DNA from: Gammaproteobacteria bacterium
GTDB taxonomy: Bacteria > Pseudomonadota > Gammaproteobacteria > Pseudomonadales > Azotimanducaceae
Direction of reading: 5' to 3'
Length of the DNA stretch: 46,438 bases
NCBI GenBank assembly: GCA_018666555.1
Contig: JABIZD010000088.1
Span: 1 to 46,438, forward strand
Under the pieces are notes generated by a model, which saw only the letters and a list, made by a program, of their open reading frames with translations, made no database searches and had not been told where the DNA came from. The position numbers and the translations under genes are program-made. Positions 35,039-45,182 of this stretch are shown one piece after another (the first letter of the stretch is position 1; the number at the start of each line of letters is the position of its first letter).

Positions 35039-36436
35039 ATGAAAACACAATCAACCGCACCAAGCCACTTGCGCCCAGTTGCCAAGGCCCTTGTCAAAGC
35101 CCTTCCTGAAGGGACCGTGCTTTTTGATGATGACGTGACCAGTCGATCAGCAGGCATCTGGCGAACCGATACGCTCAAGGCACGTATCCTGGTTAAACCC
35201 AGAACGACAGAGGAAGTCAGCACCACGTTGCGAATCTGCAATGAGTTAGGTCAATCCGTGGTTACCCAGGGCGGGCTTACCGGCCTGGTTGAGAGCGCCA
35301 TCACCCAGCCAGACGATGTGATTCTTTCCCTGGCGCTGATGAACCAGATAGAAGCCGTGCAACCCCTGGAAAGAACCATGATTGTTCAATCAGGCTGCAC
35401 CCTACAGAGTATCCAGGAAGCCGCTGAGGCCCAGGGCTTGATGTTTCCGTTAGATCTCGGCTCAAGAGGCTCCTGCACGATAGGCGGTAATATCGCAACA
35501 AATGCTGGCGGCAACAGAGTGATTCGCTATGGTATGGCCAGAGACATGGTGCTTGGCCTGGAGGCAGTGCTTGCTGATGGTACAGTGGTAAGTTCGATGA
35601 ACCTGATGATCAAGAATAATGCAGGTTACGACCTTAAACATTACTTTATAGGCTCCGAAGGTACTCTCGGGGTAATCACCCGCGCCGTACTACGGTGCCG
35701 TGAACAGGTTACTTCCAGCCCTACTTTCATGGCTGGTATTGACACCTTTGACCAGCTCAGTCGATTTCTCAAACACGTCGACCGTGCCTTCAGCGGTAAT
35801 CTATCTGCTTTTGAAGTCATGTGGAATGACTACTACAAGCTAGTCACCACTCCACCCTCCCTGAATCAGGCACCCTTACCCGAAAATTACAATTACTATG
35901 TGTTGGTTGAAGCCATGGGCGCAAGCGAGGAGCAAAACCAACAGGCGCTGGAACAGGCCCTTGAAGAAGACCTGATAGCTGATGCGGTCATTGCCCAATC
36001 CGAAACACAGCGCCTGCAACTATGGGGCTTGCGCGATGACGTCGCCCAGGTCTTCCAGTTCGCTCCGGTGTTCTTATTTGATGTCAGTCTACGCATTTCC
36101 TGCATGCAGGACTATGTAGAGAAAGTAAACAAAACGCTGCAAAGCAGCTTCCCTGACAGCAAGAATTTTACCCTGGGGCACATGGGTGACGGTAACCTGC
36201 ACTTTGCCATTAGCGTTGGTAGGGACGATACCCAGGCACGCAAGCTGGTTGAGGCTGCAGTCTATGAACCACTCAAGGATATCGCCGGCTCTGTATCAGC
36301 TGAACACGGCGTCGGACTGGAAAAAAAACCCTATCTGCATCTGGTCAGAAGTCAGTCTGAAATACGCCTCATGAAACAGGTAAAACACAGCCTGGATCCA
36401 AATGGCATTCTCAATCCGGGTAAAATTTTCGACTAA
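35039..36436 (+). CDS. FAD-binding oxidase/dehydrogenase, GlcD/D-2-hydroxyacid type
   Basis: This 465-residue flavoprotein has the FAD_binding_4 (PCMH) fold, LVKPRTTEEVSTTLRICNEL at about residue 43, then LGSRGSCTIGGNIATNAGGN and RYGMARDMVLGLEAVLADG. The C-terminal FAD-oxidase domain has GHMGDGNLHFAIS and EHGVGLEKK. Relatives oxidise D-lactate, glycolate or D-2-hydroxyglutarate and pass electrons to the respiratory chain. It directly follows the thiolase gene. Substrate not determinable here. Confidence 0.92.
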   Translation: MKTQSTAPSHLRPVAKALVKALPEGTVLFDDDVTSRSAGIWRTDTLKARILVKPRTTEEVSTTLRICNELGQSVVTQGGLTGLVESAITQPDDVILSLALMNQIEAVQPLERTMIVQSGCTLQSIQEAAEAQGLMFPLDLGSRGSCTIGGNIATNAGGNRVIRYGMARDMVLGLEAVLADGTVVSSMNLMIKNNAGYDLKHYFIGSEGTLGVITRAVLRCREQVTSSPTFMAGIDTFDQLSRFLKHVDRAFSGNLSAFEVMWNDYYKLVTTPPSLNQAPLPENYNYYVLVEAMGASEEQNQQALEQALEEDLIADAVIAQSETQRLQLWGLRDDVAQVFQFAPVFLFDVSLRISCMQDYVEKVNKTLQSSFPDSKNFTLGHMGDGNLHFAISVGRDDTQARKLVEAAVYEPLKDIAGSVSAEHGVGLEKKPYLHLVRSQSEIRLMKQVKHSLDPNGILNPGKIFD

Positions 36437-36441
36437 GCAGG

Positions 36442-37131
36442 TTAAGCTGCCCCACCGCTGAATAATGCTTTAATTTCACCCACTGATTTATCTATCAAAG
36501 CCGGTAAGGCCGCCGCAAAACTGCCGAGCACGACGATAGCGTTTGAGGTTGCATTATTTTCTGTCGCCCGCGAAAGCCTCGCATTCAGCGCCACATTAAC
36601 TTTATTAACCTCAGCATACATCTCTAGAAGGCCTTTCAGATCGGCTTCAATTTCAAAGCCCTGCTCAGCGCGAAACAACTGGCGCATGGCATACATTGAA
36701 ATAGTTCTGTACATGGTTTCATCATCACTAGCCAGAGGGAGATGAAATCTTGCCATAGGCTTGAAAACTTCCAGCCGCGGACAGCCGCTGAGAGGCAGAA
36801 TCAAACCCATTAACGAACTGAAAGCTCGCTGCGCACTAACCGTCTGCTTAACAACTCGGTCAGAAGTGATCACTTCAAGCTCAACTTCCTCAAAGGAACT
36901 CATTTTCTCGCTTCGGTGGACCAGATCTACCAGTGACGCGGCGGCCGGACAGGTTCGGACATAATCTACCTGGAATGGGCAATTGGGACACTGATGGGTA
37001 CCAAGATCTGTCCATTGCGGTAAATCCTCAGGAACAGCGTACTGCACCGTTTTAAGCTCATCATCGAAGAGAACCTTAACGGTTTCGTCGAGCCCCGATG
37101 GCGTGGTCATGTGGTATTGAATCTCTCTCAA
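36442..37131 (-). CDS. DUF6901-like protein
   Basis: This 229-residue protein has a cysteine cluster HQCPNCPF followed by RTCPAAASL, which may bind metal. The conserved block SSLMGLILPLSGCPRLEVFKPMARFHLPLASDDETMYR follows. I recognise this pattern as DUF6901. No signal peptide is present; a hydrophobic stretch near the C-terminus (AIVVLGSFAAALPALI) is too short to be sure of a membrane segment. It is convergent with the FAD oxidase gene. Function unknown. Confidence 0.8.
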   Translation of the reverse strand: MREIQYHMTTPSGLDETVKVLFDDELKTVQYAVPEDLPQWTDLGTHQCPNCPFQVDYVRTCPAAASLVDLVHRSEKMSSFEEVELEVITSDRVVKQTVSAQRAFSSLMGLILPLSGCPRLEVFKPMARFHLPLASDDETMYRTISMYAMRQLFRAEQGFEIEADLKGLLEMYAEVNKVNVALNARLSRATENNATSNAIVVLGSFAAALPALIDKSVGEIKALFSGGAA

Positions 37132-37186
37132 GGTCGCTCCTTATTGATCGCTTCATGATAAAACCACAACAAAGCTTTAAGCAGCC

Positions 37187-38812
37187 GTGCAATTAATTCC
37201 GGAAAGATATACATTGGACGCCTCGGAAGCTAATCCATTGACAATCCGGAGTAAATTGCCACGACTGATATTATCCGCCGTCGATTTAAAGCATAGTACC
37301 TTGGCAGGCACATGTCATCACCTAACCAAAAAGAAGCAACCCTTGGCAGAACAAGATAAACCAGCAATATTAGATGCAAAAACCGTTTACCTACACGGTT
37401 GCATTGGTCTGCCAATGGCAGTCATAGGCTATCCATTAGCGATCTGGATTCCAGCCCATTACGCTGGTGGGTTGGGTCTGAGCCTGGCCGCGGTTGGCAC
37501 TATACTCATGCTGGCCCGTTTTACCGATGTAATCACTGACCCGATCATCGGAGAGTTATCCGATCGCTGGCAGACGCGTTTCGGCCGGAGGAAACCCTGG
37601 CTGATAGTCGGCGCCCCATTGATGATGATCGGCGTCTACAAACTATTCATACCACCTGAAGGGGTTGGTTTGATGTATTTCCTTATATGGCTAACGCTGT
37701 TTTTTCTCGGCAGTACCATTATCTCACTTCCCCATAGGGCCTGGGGAGCAGAACTGTCTAGCGACTATCACCAGCGCAGCAGAGTGACAGCAGCACGTGA
37801 GCTTTATGTCCTGTTTGGCCTGATGGTCGCCGCAGCAGTACCCATGATCATTGAGATTTTGGCTGACCGAGGAGGTAGCGTCGGTCAGGTATTCAGTGCC
37901 CTCTGGCAAGATGCCACCGGGGCATTTACGGGCAATTTAGGTGATACCAAACCCGTCGACCGAGCCACCTTAACGGGCCCGGTTCTAGCCGGACTTGCCT
38001 GGGTTATTATCGGTGTACTGCCGGTGTGTGTGTTCCTGGTTAACAGCTTCGTAAAGGAGCCCGCAAACCATCATCCTTCCAAGCTATCGCTCAGGGAAGG
38101 AGCCAGCCTGGTCTGGCGCAACGGTCCCATGCGGCGCATCCTTATGATCGCCCTGCTGGTCATATTCGGAGAGTCCTTCCGAAATGCGGTTTCGCTATTT
38201 TTTATTCGCGACATCGTTGGTATACCGACCATCGGCGCTGCTTATTTTTTCTATTTTATAGCTGGACTGGCGGCCATTCCATTCTGGTTGTGGCTGGGTA
38301 GAACCATTGGCAAACATCGGGCATTTCTATGCACCCTGGTCACAGTAGCGATCGTCAGTGGCGGTAACTTTTTCCTTTCAAATGGCGATTACCTGCCTTT
38401 CTTTCTGATGTTTATTATCAAAGGGTTTTGTTTCGGGGGATTGCAGTTTCTGCCCGTTGCCATGCTAGCTGATGTAATCGACGTTGATACCGCTCGTAGT
38501 GGTGCTAATCGCGCTGGAACCTATTTTGCTATTCTCGGTTTGACTGAAAAACTTGCCGTCGCCCTGGGAACAGGATTCTCCCTGAATGTGGTTGGCTTAT
38601 TAGGCTTTGACCCAACCGGTGGCATGGCTGCCAGCACTGATGCCGGCATCCTCAGCTTGCGGATAGTCTACTGTGGTGGGCCAATACTGTTTTATGGCCT
38701 GGCGCTGAAGCTGATCTGGTCCTATCCGCTGACACCGCAAAGACAAGAGCGCTTACGGCAAAGCATCGAACGGAGAAATTTACGCCTGGCAGCAAAATCC
38801 GCGGACTCTTAG
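37187..38812 (+). CDS. MFS transporter, GPH/MelB-like (sugar or small-molecule cation symporter)
   Basis: This integral membrane protein has about 12 TM helices. The loop RFTDVITDPIIGELSDRWQT and the FGRRKPW signature place it in the glycoside-pentoside-hexuronide:cation family. The frame opens at GTG 37187, but the first 50 or so residues have no homology, and TTG at 37343 is a plausible true start 20 residues before the first helix. It is divergent from the DUF6901 gene. Substrate unknown; the family also takes up non-sugar compounds. Confidence 0.88.
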   Translation: MQLIPERYTLDASEANPLTIRSKLPRLILSAVDLKHSTLAGTCHHLTKKKQPLAEQDKPAILDAKTVYLHGCIGLPMAVIGYPLAIWIPAHYAGGLGLSLAAVGTILMLARFTDVITDPIIGELSDRWQTRFGRRKPWLIVGAPLMMIGVYKLFIPPEGVGLMYFLIWLTLFFLGSTIISLPHRAWGAELSSDYHQRSRVTAARELYVLFGLMVAAAVPMIIEILADRGGSVGQVFSALWQDATGAFTGNLGDTKPVDRATLTGPVLAGLAWVIIGVLPVCVFLVNSFVKEPANHHPSKLSLREGASLVWRNGPMRRILMIALLVIFGESFRNAVSLFFIRDIVGIPTIGAAYFFYFIAGLAAIPFWLWLGRTIGKHRAFLCTLVTVAIVSGGNFFLSNGDYLPFFLMFIIKGFCFGGLQFLPVAMLADVIDVDTARSGANRAGTYFAILGLTEKLAVALGTGFSLNVVGLLGFDPTGGMAASTDAGILSLRIVYCGGPILFYGLALKLIWSYPLTPQRQERLRQSIERRNLRLAAKSADS

Positions 38813-38866
38813 GCTTGTCCGCCTCTACTTAAGGGCTTGGATGCTGATCCATGCCTGACTAGGTGC

Positions 38867-40681
38867 TCAAACTAAAACCACTGCGCCACCAGGCCGCGCA
38901 TATAACGCCGTAACAATATCTGCCCTGCGCGCCTGGACAGCGCCCTGATTAACATAACCCTTCTCAGTTATCTCGCCATCGCCCAGACTGGCCGGTTCTG
39001 ATAATAGGATGAATCGCTGTATCCTTTTAGAAGATCCTGAATGCTGAAGATTATGCCGCCCCAGTTTCTCCCTGATAAGAGCCCGAAGGACGTCACTGGT
39101 AACCAATTCCTCAATAGTTAGCTCAGCGTCATCTTCTCTACCCACCGCATCAGCACAAGCCGCCTGATTTAACCACAGCATTGCCGTCACATAAGACTGA
39201 TTCAAACCGCAGATAACAACATCCCTGACCCACGGAGAACAGGCAGCTATTAACTCTGCTCGCAACGTTCCCGCCAGAACCCAGGTCCCGGACTGCAATT
39301 TAAACTGCTCTGCAACTCGACCGGCAAAGCACAAGCCTTTTGCTGGCTCTGCCGGGTCAAGAAAAGACACCGCATCGCCCATTTTAAAAAATCCTTCTTC
39401 GTCAAAAGCCGCTGCGGTTTTGTCCGGATCGTTAATATAACCGGGCGTAACCCCTTTTGACCTGACCCTGATTTCAAAACGGTTCGCTACCGGGATCAGT
39501 TTAAATTCAGCACCTGGCATAGGCAAGCCAATCACCTCCTGGTTATCACAGTCCCAGTACCGGGAAAGACCACAGGCCACCTCGGTTGACATCAACGCGG
39601 TGGACATTGGCATGCGCTGGCCCTTAAAACGAACCACAAGCGCCTGTATGCGCTCAAACAGGCTGACCGGCATCGCCGCAGAGCCAAAAGCCATGCTTTT
39701 GATGTTAGCAAAGAACACTCCGGCCAAGTCGGAGTCTCTTTCCAGAACATCCACCAGCATTGCCCAGCCGAGCGGTGCCCCGGCATAAGAGGTCGGCTTT
39801 ACCTGAGCCAGGTTTTCGAGGGTTTTATGATGTTGCCCCGGGACTGGCTTACCATCATCCAGGTAAATGCTCCCTCCAGCGGCCATAATCGATGCAAGCC
39901 TCAGCACCCCTGCACCGACATGACTCCAGGGCATCCAATCCAGGTAGCGCGGCGGCTCATCGGCATCATCCTCTCGCAGAGCCTGTCGTGATGCCAGCAT
40001 CTGACAGACCATGCCATGATTATGGATAACCCCTTTGGGCATGCCTGTCGATCCCGACGTAAATATATACCGAGCCACCGTTTCATGATTAATCAAGGCA
40101 ATGGAATCGGCGACATCAGCTGTAACAACGGTAGCCACCATTTTCTCAAATGAAATAGCATCAGCGCGAGACTTACCCATATAAACTAATGGCTCCTCGG
40201 CTATGGAAGTTTCCACCAGGGCAGGCCAGACACTGTCAAAACTAGCAGCAAAAACCAAGCCGGGCTGAGTGCGTTCGAACACCGCCCGTAGCTTCGGATA
40301 GGCGGCTGGTATCGAGGTATAAGCGGTACTCACAGGCACATAAGGTATTCTCGCAAGCAATGCGCCCCAGCTCATCAGAAAATGCTGAATTGATGCACCC
40401 GTTAAAATCATCAATGGAGATTTATCGATACCCTGCCGATCCAGAAGCCACTGGGCAATCGATTTTGAATGAGCTAACGCTTGCCCATAGGACAGGGTTT
40501 GCCACTGACCCTCGACCGATTTTTCAGCAATGAGCAGCGCATCGGGTTGTTCGCTGGCCTTGTTAACAAAAACATCGGCCAAATTGCGCGGCAAAATCCC
40601 GGCCTGATAAGGACTGGTTAAAATCAGGCTTTTGTCATCTCGCTTGATGATATTAACGCGAGGTTGCATTGCGACTGCCAT
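38867..40681 (-). CDS. AMP-forming acyl-CoA ligase, feruloyl-CoA synthase-like
   Basis: This 604-residue adenylate-forming enzyme has the P-loop-like ARYIFTSGSTGMPKGVIHNHG and the adenine-binding segment MSTALMSTEVACGLSRYW, followed by the GDAVSFLDP hinge Asp. Overall length and DVFVNKASEQPDALLIAE at the N-terminus match feruloyl-CoA synthases, which activate hydroxycinnamic acids. No enoyl-CoA hydratase/aldolase or vanillin dehydrogenase is seen nearby, so the true acid substrate is uncertain. Confidence 0.87.
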   Translation of the reverse strand: MAVAMQPRVNIIKRDDKSLILTSPYQAGILPRNLADVFVNKASEQPDALLIAEKSVEGQWQTLSYGQALAHSKSIAQWLLDRQGIDKSPLMILTGASIQHFLMSWGALLARIPYVPVSTAYTSIPAAYPKLRAVFERTQPGLVFAASFDSVWPALVETSIAEEPLVYMGKSRADAISFEKMVATVVTADVADSIALINHETVARYIFTSGSTGMPKGVIHNHGMVCQMLASRQALREDDADEPPRYLDWMPWSHVGAGVLRLASIMAAGGSIYLDDGKPVPGQHHKTLENLAQVKPTSYAGAPLGWAMLVDVLERDSDLAGVFFANIKSMAFGSAAMPVSLFERIQALVVRFKGQRMPMSTALMSTEVACGLSRYWDCDNQEVIGLPMPGAEFKLIPVANRFEIRVRSKGVTPGYINDPDKTAAAFDEEGFFKMGDAVSFLDPAEPAKGLCFAGRVAEQFKLQSGTWVLAGTLRAELIAACSPWVRDVVICGLNQSYVTAMLWLNQAACADAVGREDDAELTIEELVTSDVLRALIREKLGRHNLQHSGSSKRIQRFILLSEPASLGDGEITEKGYVNQGAVQARRADIVTALYARPGGAVVLV

Positions 40682-40908
40682 AACGGGTCCCCATTTGATT
40701 TCTTAACAAAGCATCCATCCTGGCACTCGTTAAACTCAATAACTCTGGCTATTCGAGGTCATTGTGGTTAACCAACCTGACGATAGCAAGTCGGCCCATA
40801 CAGCGCCCTGGTGGCTACATTCTTATACCAGGTGATATTAGCCGTAGGCCCCTGGGCCAATTTCGAATTCAGCAAACCGGCTATTGAACTGGATTTATGG
40901 CCTGCTGC

Positions 40909-43050
40909 CTATTTACTTTGCTCTACTAGACTACGGGCTAACTGAGCGACCCTGAGATCCTGCTGCACCGTTGCCGGGGCTGATTCGATTAACTTGAGAG
41001 CCTGTGGCACTTGGCCAACTTTCTGAAGTACCAGCAACCTGGCAACAAAATAATCAGTATTCTCACGCTCAAGTTCACTAGCAGTCTTGAGCGAACTAAG
41101 GGCTTCTTGATAACCCTTGCGTCTTATCAGACTCAAGGCTTTGCTGTAATGCAGCGGCGCCGCGTCACTAATCCTCCCTATCCCCTGATCAAGCACGTCG
41201 ATCACTTTGCCCTCGTTTCCGAGGGACCGGTAGATATCGGCAAGATTAAGGTAGGAGCCAAAAAAATAAGGATCAATGCGCTGGGCCTCAAGCAATTGGT
41301 TCACGGCCTCGCTGGTGTCACCCATTTGCAAGGCCTGTATACCGAGTTGTAACCGCCCTTCTCCCCTCCAGGCTACCTGTTCTAAAGAAACTGTCTGTTC
41401 CTCCATTGCCAGGTCAACGGAACTATCTCCTCTCAAACCTCCAATCGCTGGACCCAGAGATGTTACAGCGGTCACTCGAACAGCACGCCGACTATCCTGC
41501 AACAACGGCGCTAACAGCTTTGGTTTGAGATATTCTGGTAAGAATGCTGCCTGCTGAACTGCTGCCAGCCGGACCAGATCAGAATCAGAGTTCAATGCCT
41601 GAGCCAATAGATCCGGTCTACTGGAGACTATCTGCGGGCTCACCAGGCGCAGAGCGGTCGCTCGCTGTATCGAATTTAAATCAGCATCCTGCGAAAGCTT
41701 AAAACCCAGCAAGGGATCAACCTGCTGCCCGGATCTAAGCGCATGCATCATCATGTGACTGGATCTCGAACTACTAGTCACCACCATTTTGGTCTTTGTG
41801 CTAGCACGATTGGACCGCCATTTCTGCCAGCGATCTTCATGACAATCAAGACACAAATCTGTGGAGCCGGTTAATTCATGCTCCTGCGGGTCAGGCTTGG
41901 AAAAACGATGATCCCGCCTGAAATCAACGTCCATGTAGGTTTTCCCTGGCATGTGGCAGGTGACACACTGCGCCGCAGTGCTGGCTTGGTCATGTTGATG
42001 GTGTTGTTTCTGATTATAGCGCTGTGAGTCATGGCACTGTAGACAAAGACCATTACCGGAAATTTTCAGCTTATTACTGTGGGCGTCGTGGCAATCCAGG
42101 CAACTGACTCCAGCCGCATGCATTTTACTTTGCTGAAAAGAGCCATAGACATAAACTTCCTCGGCAATCTGTCCATCACCCTGGTAGAAGGGTTGCCGAA
42201 CCCATTCAGGCATAAAATGATCTAAAAACGGCTCTCCGGGAACAAACTGACTTGTAATGGGGGCACGTAGGCTGTGGCAGGCATAGCAGGTATCCATTAC
42301 TAACTGATCTCGGCTACGCCCTGTCCAATGAGCCACGGGATCAGCCGGTGACCTTTCCCAGTTGCCTTGAAGCTGGGTCTCGACGCTAGTTTTAGATTGG
42401 CTCACATGCTCTGGCGACACGTCATGGCATGATAGACAACCCACATTCATCTCAGAAAACTGCGTCGAAAAGCGGTCTTGGCTAATATCATAATTTCGCA
42501 CTAGTCCGGATGAGTGACAGTCTGCACACATGCCATTCCAGTTCTGCAAAGGTTGTTGCCAGTGCAACCTTGCGAAACGGCTTTCGCTCCGAGCCTCTTC
42601 AAGATGAAACCAGCGCTGCCCTCCCAACTCGCTGGTCCTGCTATCCCAGGCAAACGGCACCACCTGCAGGCGGTCTTGCTCCAGGGCGATTAAATACTGC
42701 TGCAACGGATAAAACCCAAAGGTATAACGAACTGGATAACGCCCAGTCTTACCAGCTTCGCTTAGTTCAACAAAGAAGGATTCTCCCTGGGTAAAGAAGC
42801 GTGCAGTTAACCCTTGGTAATCGATGGTCTCGCCCTTAAAGCTGGCGGCAATATTATCTGGATTTGGCAAACCCATTGCCCGGGCATGATCTGATTTCTG
42901 CCACTCAGCCGCCTGCTCAGTATGACATCCGGCACAATCTGTATCCGCAGCAACAGGTTGCAGGAAGAAACTATTGATCGCCAGTAAGGCAAATATGGCA
43001 GGAAACATAGTCAAAAAAACAACTCCAGCTAACCCTATAGGGTGAATCAA
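40909..43050 (-). CDS. Octahaem cytochrome c with HEAT and TPR C-terminal repeats
   Basis: This 713-residue exported protein has a signal peptide (FPAIFALLAINSFFLQPVAA). Eight CxxCH motifs lie in the first 400 or so residues: CAGCH (C39), CADCH, CLSCH, CYACH, CLDCH, CLQCH, CVTCH and CLDCH. HEAT-like helical repeats follow (ATALRLVSPQI..., VRLAAVQQAAF), then TPR repeats (QLLEAQRIDPYFFGSYLNLADIYRSLGN). The start is uncertain: TTG 43050, TTG 43014 (GGAG eight bases before) or ATG 43008. Multihaem/TPR proteins of this kind act in periplasmic electron transfer or as scaffolds. The substrate is unknown. Confidence 0.9.
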   Translation of the reverse strand: MIHPIGLAGVVFLTMFPAIFALLAINSFFLQPVAADTDCAGCHTEQAAEWQKSDHARAMGLPNPDNIAASFKGETIDYQGLTARFFTQGESFFVELSEAGKTGRYPVRYTFGFYPLQQYLIALEQDRLQVVPFAWDSRTSELGGQRWFHLEEARSESRFARLHWQQPLQNWNGMCADCHSSGLVRNYDISQDRFSTQFSEMNVGCLSCHDVSPEHVSQSKTSVETQLQGNWERSPADPVAHWTGRSRDQLVMDTCYACHSLRAPITSQFVPGEPFLDHFMPEWVRQPFYQGDGQIAEEVYVYGSFQQSKMHAAGVSCLDCHDAHSNKLKISGNGLCLQCHDSQRYNQKQHHQHDQASTAAQCVTCHMPGKTYMDVDFRRDHRFSKPDPQEHELTGSTDLCLDCHEDRWQKWRSNRASTKTKMVVTSSSRSSHMMMHALRSGQQVDPLLGFKLSQDADLNSIQRATALRLVSPQIVSSRPDLLAQALNSDSDLVRLAAVQQAAFLPEYLKPKLLAPLLQDSRRAVRVTAVTSLGPAIGGLRGDSSVDLAMEEQTVSLEQVAWRGEGRLQLGIQALQMGDTSEAVNQLLEAQRIDPYFFGSYLNLADIYRSLGNEGKVIDVLDQGIGRISDAAPLHYSKALSLIRRKGYQEALSSLKTASELERENTDYFVARLLVLQKVGQVPQALKLIESAPATVQQDLRVAQLARSLVEQSK

Positions 43051-43216
43051 CGGATAGAGTACCCCGAATCATTGGTAACAGCACCTAACTCAGGAAAATT
43101 ATTCATTAACGAAATTATGGGTTGGTAGCATTGCTGAATCAGGCAACCAAAGTGATGTTAATTCAAATCAGGCAGTGCATACTCGTTACTTATTCAACTG
43201 CAAGAGGGCCAAATCA

Positions 43217-43993
43217 ATGCCTATCCAATTACGTCAGATTGCACTGGTTGCTGAACATCTCGAACCGGTAATCGAGGATCTAACTGAAATCCTCGGCATA
43301 GAACGCTGTTACGTCGATCCTGGAGTGGGATTTTTTGGCCTCGAAAATACGCTGATGCCGATTGGCAGGAATTTCCTCGAGGTCGTTGCCCCGGTTAAGG
43401 AAAATACTGCGGCCGGTCGTTATCTGCAGAGACGCCATGGAGATGGTGGCTATATGGTCATAACCCAGGCCGATAGCAAGGCGACTCAAGCCGATGCCAT
43501 ACAACGCGCGTTAGACTCAGGTATCCGTATTGCTCACGAGACTGACAGGGACGACTGGCACCTTTGCCAGTTCCACCCGGGGGATCTGAAAGCGGCATTT
43601 TTGGAAATCGAATCAGACCAGTTCAATGATTTTAACGGTCATTGGATGCCGGTGGGCGGCACCGGCTGGGAGGATAAGGTCAATCAGACCCGTACTATCG
43701 ATATCACCGGCGTGGAATTGCAATGCGAAAATCCACCGGAACTGGCTGCTAGCTGGGGTCACATCGTCGGCACCGAGCCAATCCCAACGCCAACCGGGGC
43801 GTCAGTCGCGCTTAACAACGCAACCTTGCAATTCGTACCCATAGAGGATGGCCGTGGGCCTGGCCTGTCTGGTCTCTATATTGATGTTCTGGAACCACAG
43901 GCTTTGCTGAAGGCAGCCAAACAGAGAAACTGCTACATCAACGATAAGCAGATTTCAATCTGCGGAGTTCGCTGGTATCTCTCGGAAGATTGA
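43217..43993 (+). CDS. VOC/glyoxalase-like family protein
   Basis: This 258-residue protein opens with PIQLRQIALVAEHLEPVIEDL, a vicinal-oxygen-chelate fold, and has GFFGLENTLMPIGRNFLEVVAP. Residues 67-180 or so form a second half. The start at ATG 43217 is supported by AAGAGGG eight bases upstream; the frame extends further but without homology. Family members include lyases, isomerases and dioxygenases, and the metal ligands here are not obvious. It is divergent from the octahaem gene. Confidence 0.82.
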   Translation: MPIQLRQIALVAEHLEPVIEDLTEILGIERCYVDPGVGFFGLENTLMPIGRNFLEVVAPVKENTAAGRYLQRRHGDGGYMVITQADSKATQADAIQRALDSGIRIAHETDRDDWHLCQFHPGDLKAAFLEIESDQFNDFNGHWMPVGGTGWEDKVNQTRTIDITGVELQCENPPELAASWGHIVGTEPIPTPTGASVALNNATLQFVPIEDGRGPGLSGLYIDVLEPQALLKAAKQRNCYINDKQISICGVRWYLSED

Positions 43994-44118
43994 TAAAATC
44001 CGGCGCGCACCAACAGCCACCCTGAATCTGCAGGACTAGACAGACGCCTTGCACATTCAGTTTTTGCCCTCAGCCCGTTGACTTACCGATGCAACACCGC
44101 GGCTCATACTCATAAAGG

Positions 44119-45075
44119 TTAACTGTTCGGCTGGTCCAAGTATTCACTGAGCCCATAGCCGACCCTGCCGTCATCAAGGGTATATTCAGTCATCCCTTCA
44201 CCAACGTAGGTATTCGCGCCGCTGCGTCTATTGCGCAGCGGGATATAGCCCATCACTCGGCCGGTAAGTTTTCTCTGGGCGCCGTCCTGCATAACAATGT
44301 CAGCAGTCAGGCGGCTATGATATCGACTGTCGTTAAGATACTCGGTAGTCAATACAGCTGACTTCATGCGAATCAACTCAGAGCCCTGCTGAAAAAGACC
44401 TCTACCAACACCATCACCATTGGTGGTGATAACCATGCCTAGATCATCACCAAAATTGCCCGTAATCCACCGATATGATGGGGTTGCCTGCCAGAACCTT
44501 GGTCCCCAGGAATGATCGCGCAACCCCCAGCCGCTAAATCTAATCGGTTCTTCATCTGCGAGGGTCAAGGTCCCGGCAACACTCATGTGCTGCTCGCTAT
44601 GGGACCGCGCAAACTCATTACCATCACCTGCTTTACCGACATGACCATACAGCGGTCCTACTGCCGTATGAATGAGGTCTAATTTAATCGGCCTTCTCGG
44701 GTTTGCCTTAAAGGCTTTACCAGGATCTTTCATGTCCAGTGGGTTTGACATAAACAGTGGTTCACCCGTGTATAAAGTGCGGACTCGTTCGCCTGGGTTC
44801 TGGACATCTATGGTAAGGCCACCTGCATTCCAGCTATCGTTATCCGATATATCCGGTTTTGCATAGTTAAAATAGGCCGAGCCATCAGGGTTCCAAACTA
44901 TGACGGTTACTTCTGCATAACCCTCGTTGGCACGATTACCAATCCTGACAAAGCCACCGCGGCTCTGCTGACGATCAAAGAAGTTGAAATAAACTGATTC
45001 ATTGAAATTCGCTTCGGGACCGAGCTCATGCGTGTAATCATCCTCGGGACGTATGTTGCCAATGATCTTCGCCAT
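44119..45075 (-). CDS. DUF7064/7065-like (AttH-like beta-barrel) protein
   Basis: This 318-residue soluble protein has no signal peptide. It opens with DDYTHELGPEANFNESVYFNFFD, followed by GFVRIGNRANEGYAEVTVIVW and FSGWGLRDHSWGPRFWQATPSYRW, which contains the family's Trp/Asp/His block. The fold resembles AttH/CrtC lipocalin-like domains. Such genes often sit beside acyl-CoA dehydrogenases and phosphotransferases of steroid-like or terpenoid catabolism. The exact function is unknown. It is divergent from the acyl-CoA dehydrogenase gene, about 150 bases away. Confidence 0.72.
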   Translation of the reverse strand: MAKIIGNIRPEDDYTHELGPEANFNESVYFNFFDRQQSRGGFVRIGNRANEGYAEVTVIVWNPDGSAYFNYAKPDISDNDSWNAGGLTIDVQNPGERVRTLYTGEPLFMSNPLDMKDPGKAFKANPRRPIKLDLIHTAVGPLYGHVGKAGDGNEFARSHSEQHMSVAGTLTLADEEPIRFSGWGLRDHSWGPRFWQATPSYRWITGNFGDDLGMVITTNGDGVGRGLFQQGSELIRMKSAVLTTEYLNDSRYHSRLTADIVMQDGAQRKLTGRVMGYIPLRNRRSGANTYVGEGMTEYTLDDGRVGYGLSEYLDQPNS

Positions 45076-45182
45076 GTCTTGCCTATGTCATTCACCTTGT
45101 GATTCTTAGACTATCACAACTGATAAAACGAGTTTGCAACACTTGGATTCTGATCGATAATCGGGTAGAACTCTCCCCCTAG

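Noticed and set aside
40847-40858. GGCCC-CT-GGGCC hairpin downstream of the octahaem gene
   Set aside because: Short stem with a two-base loop and no T-run on the minus strand; not convincing as a terminator.
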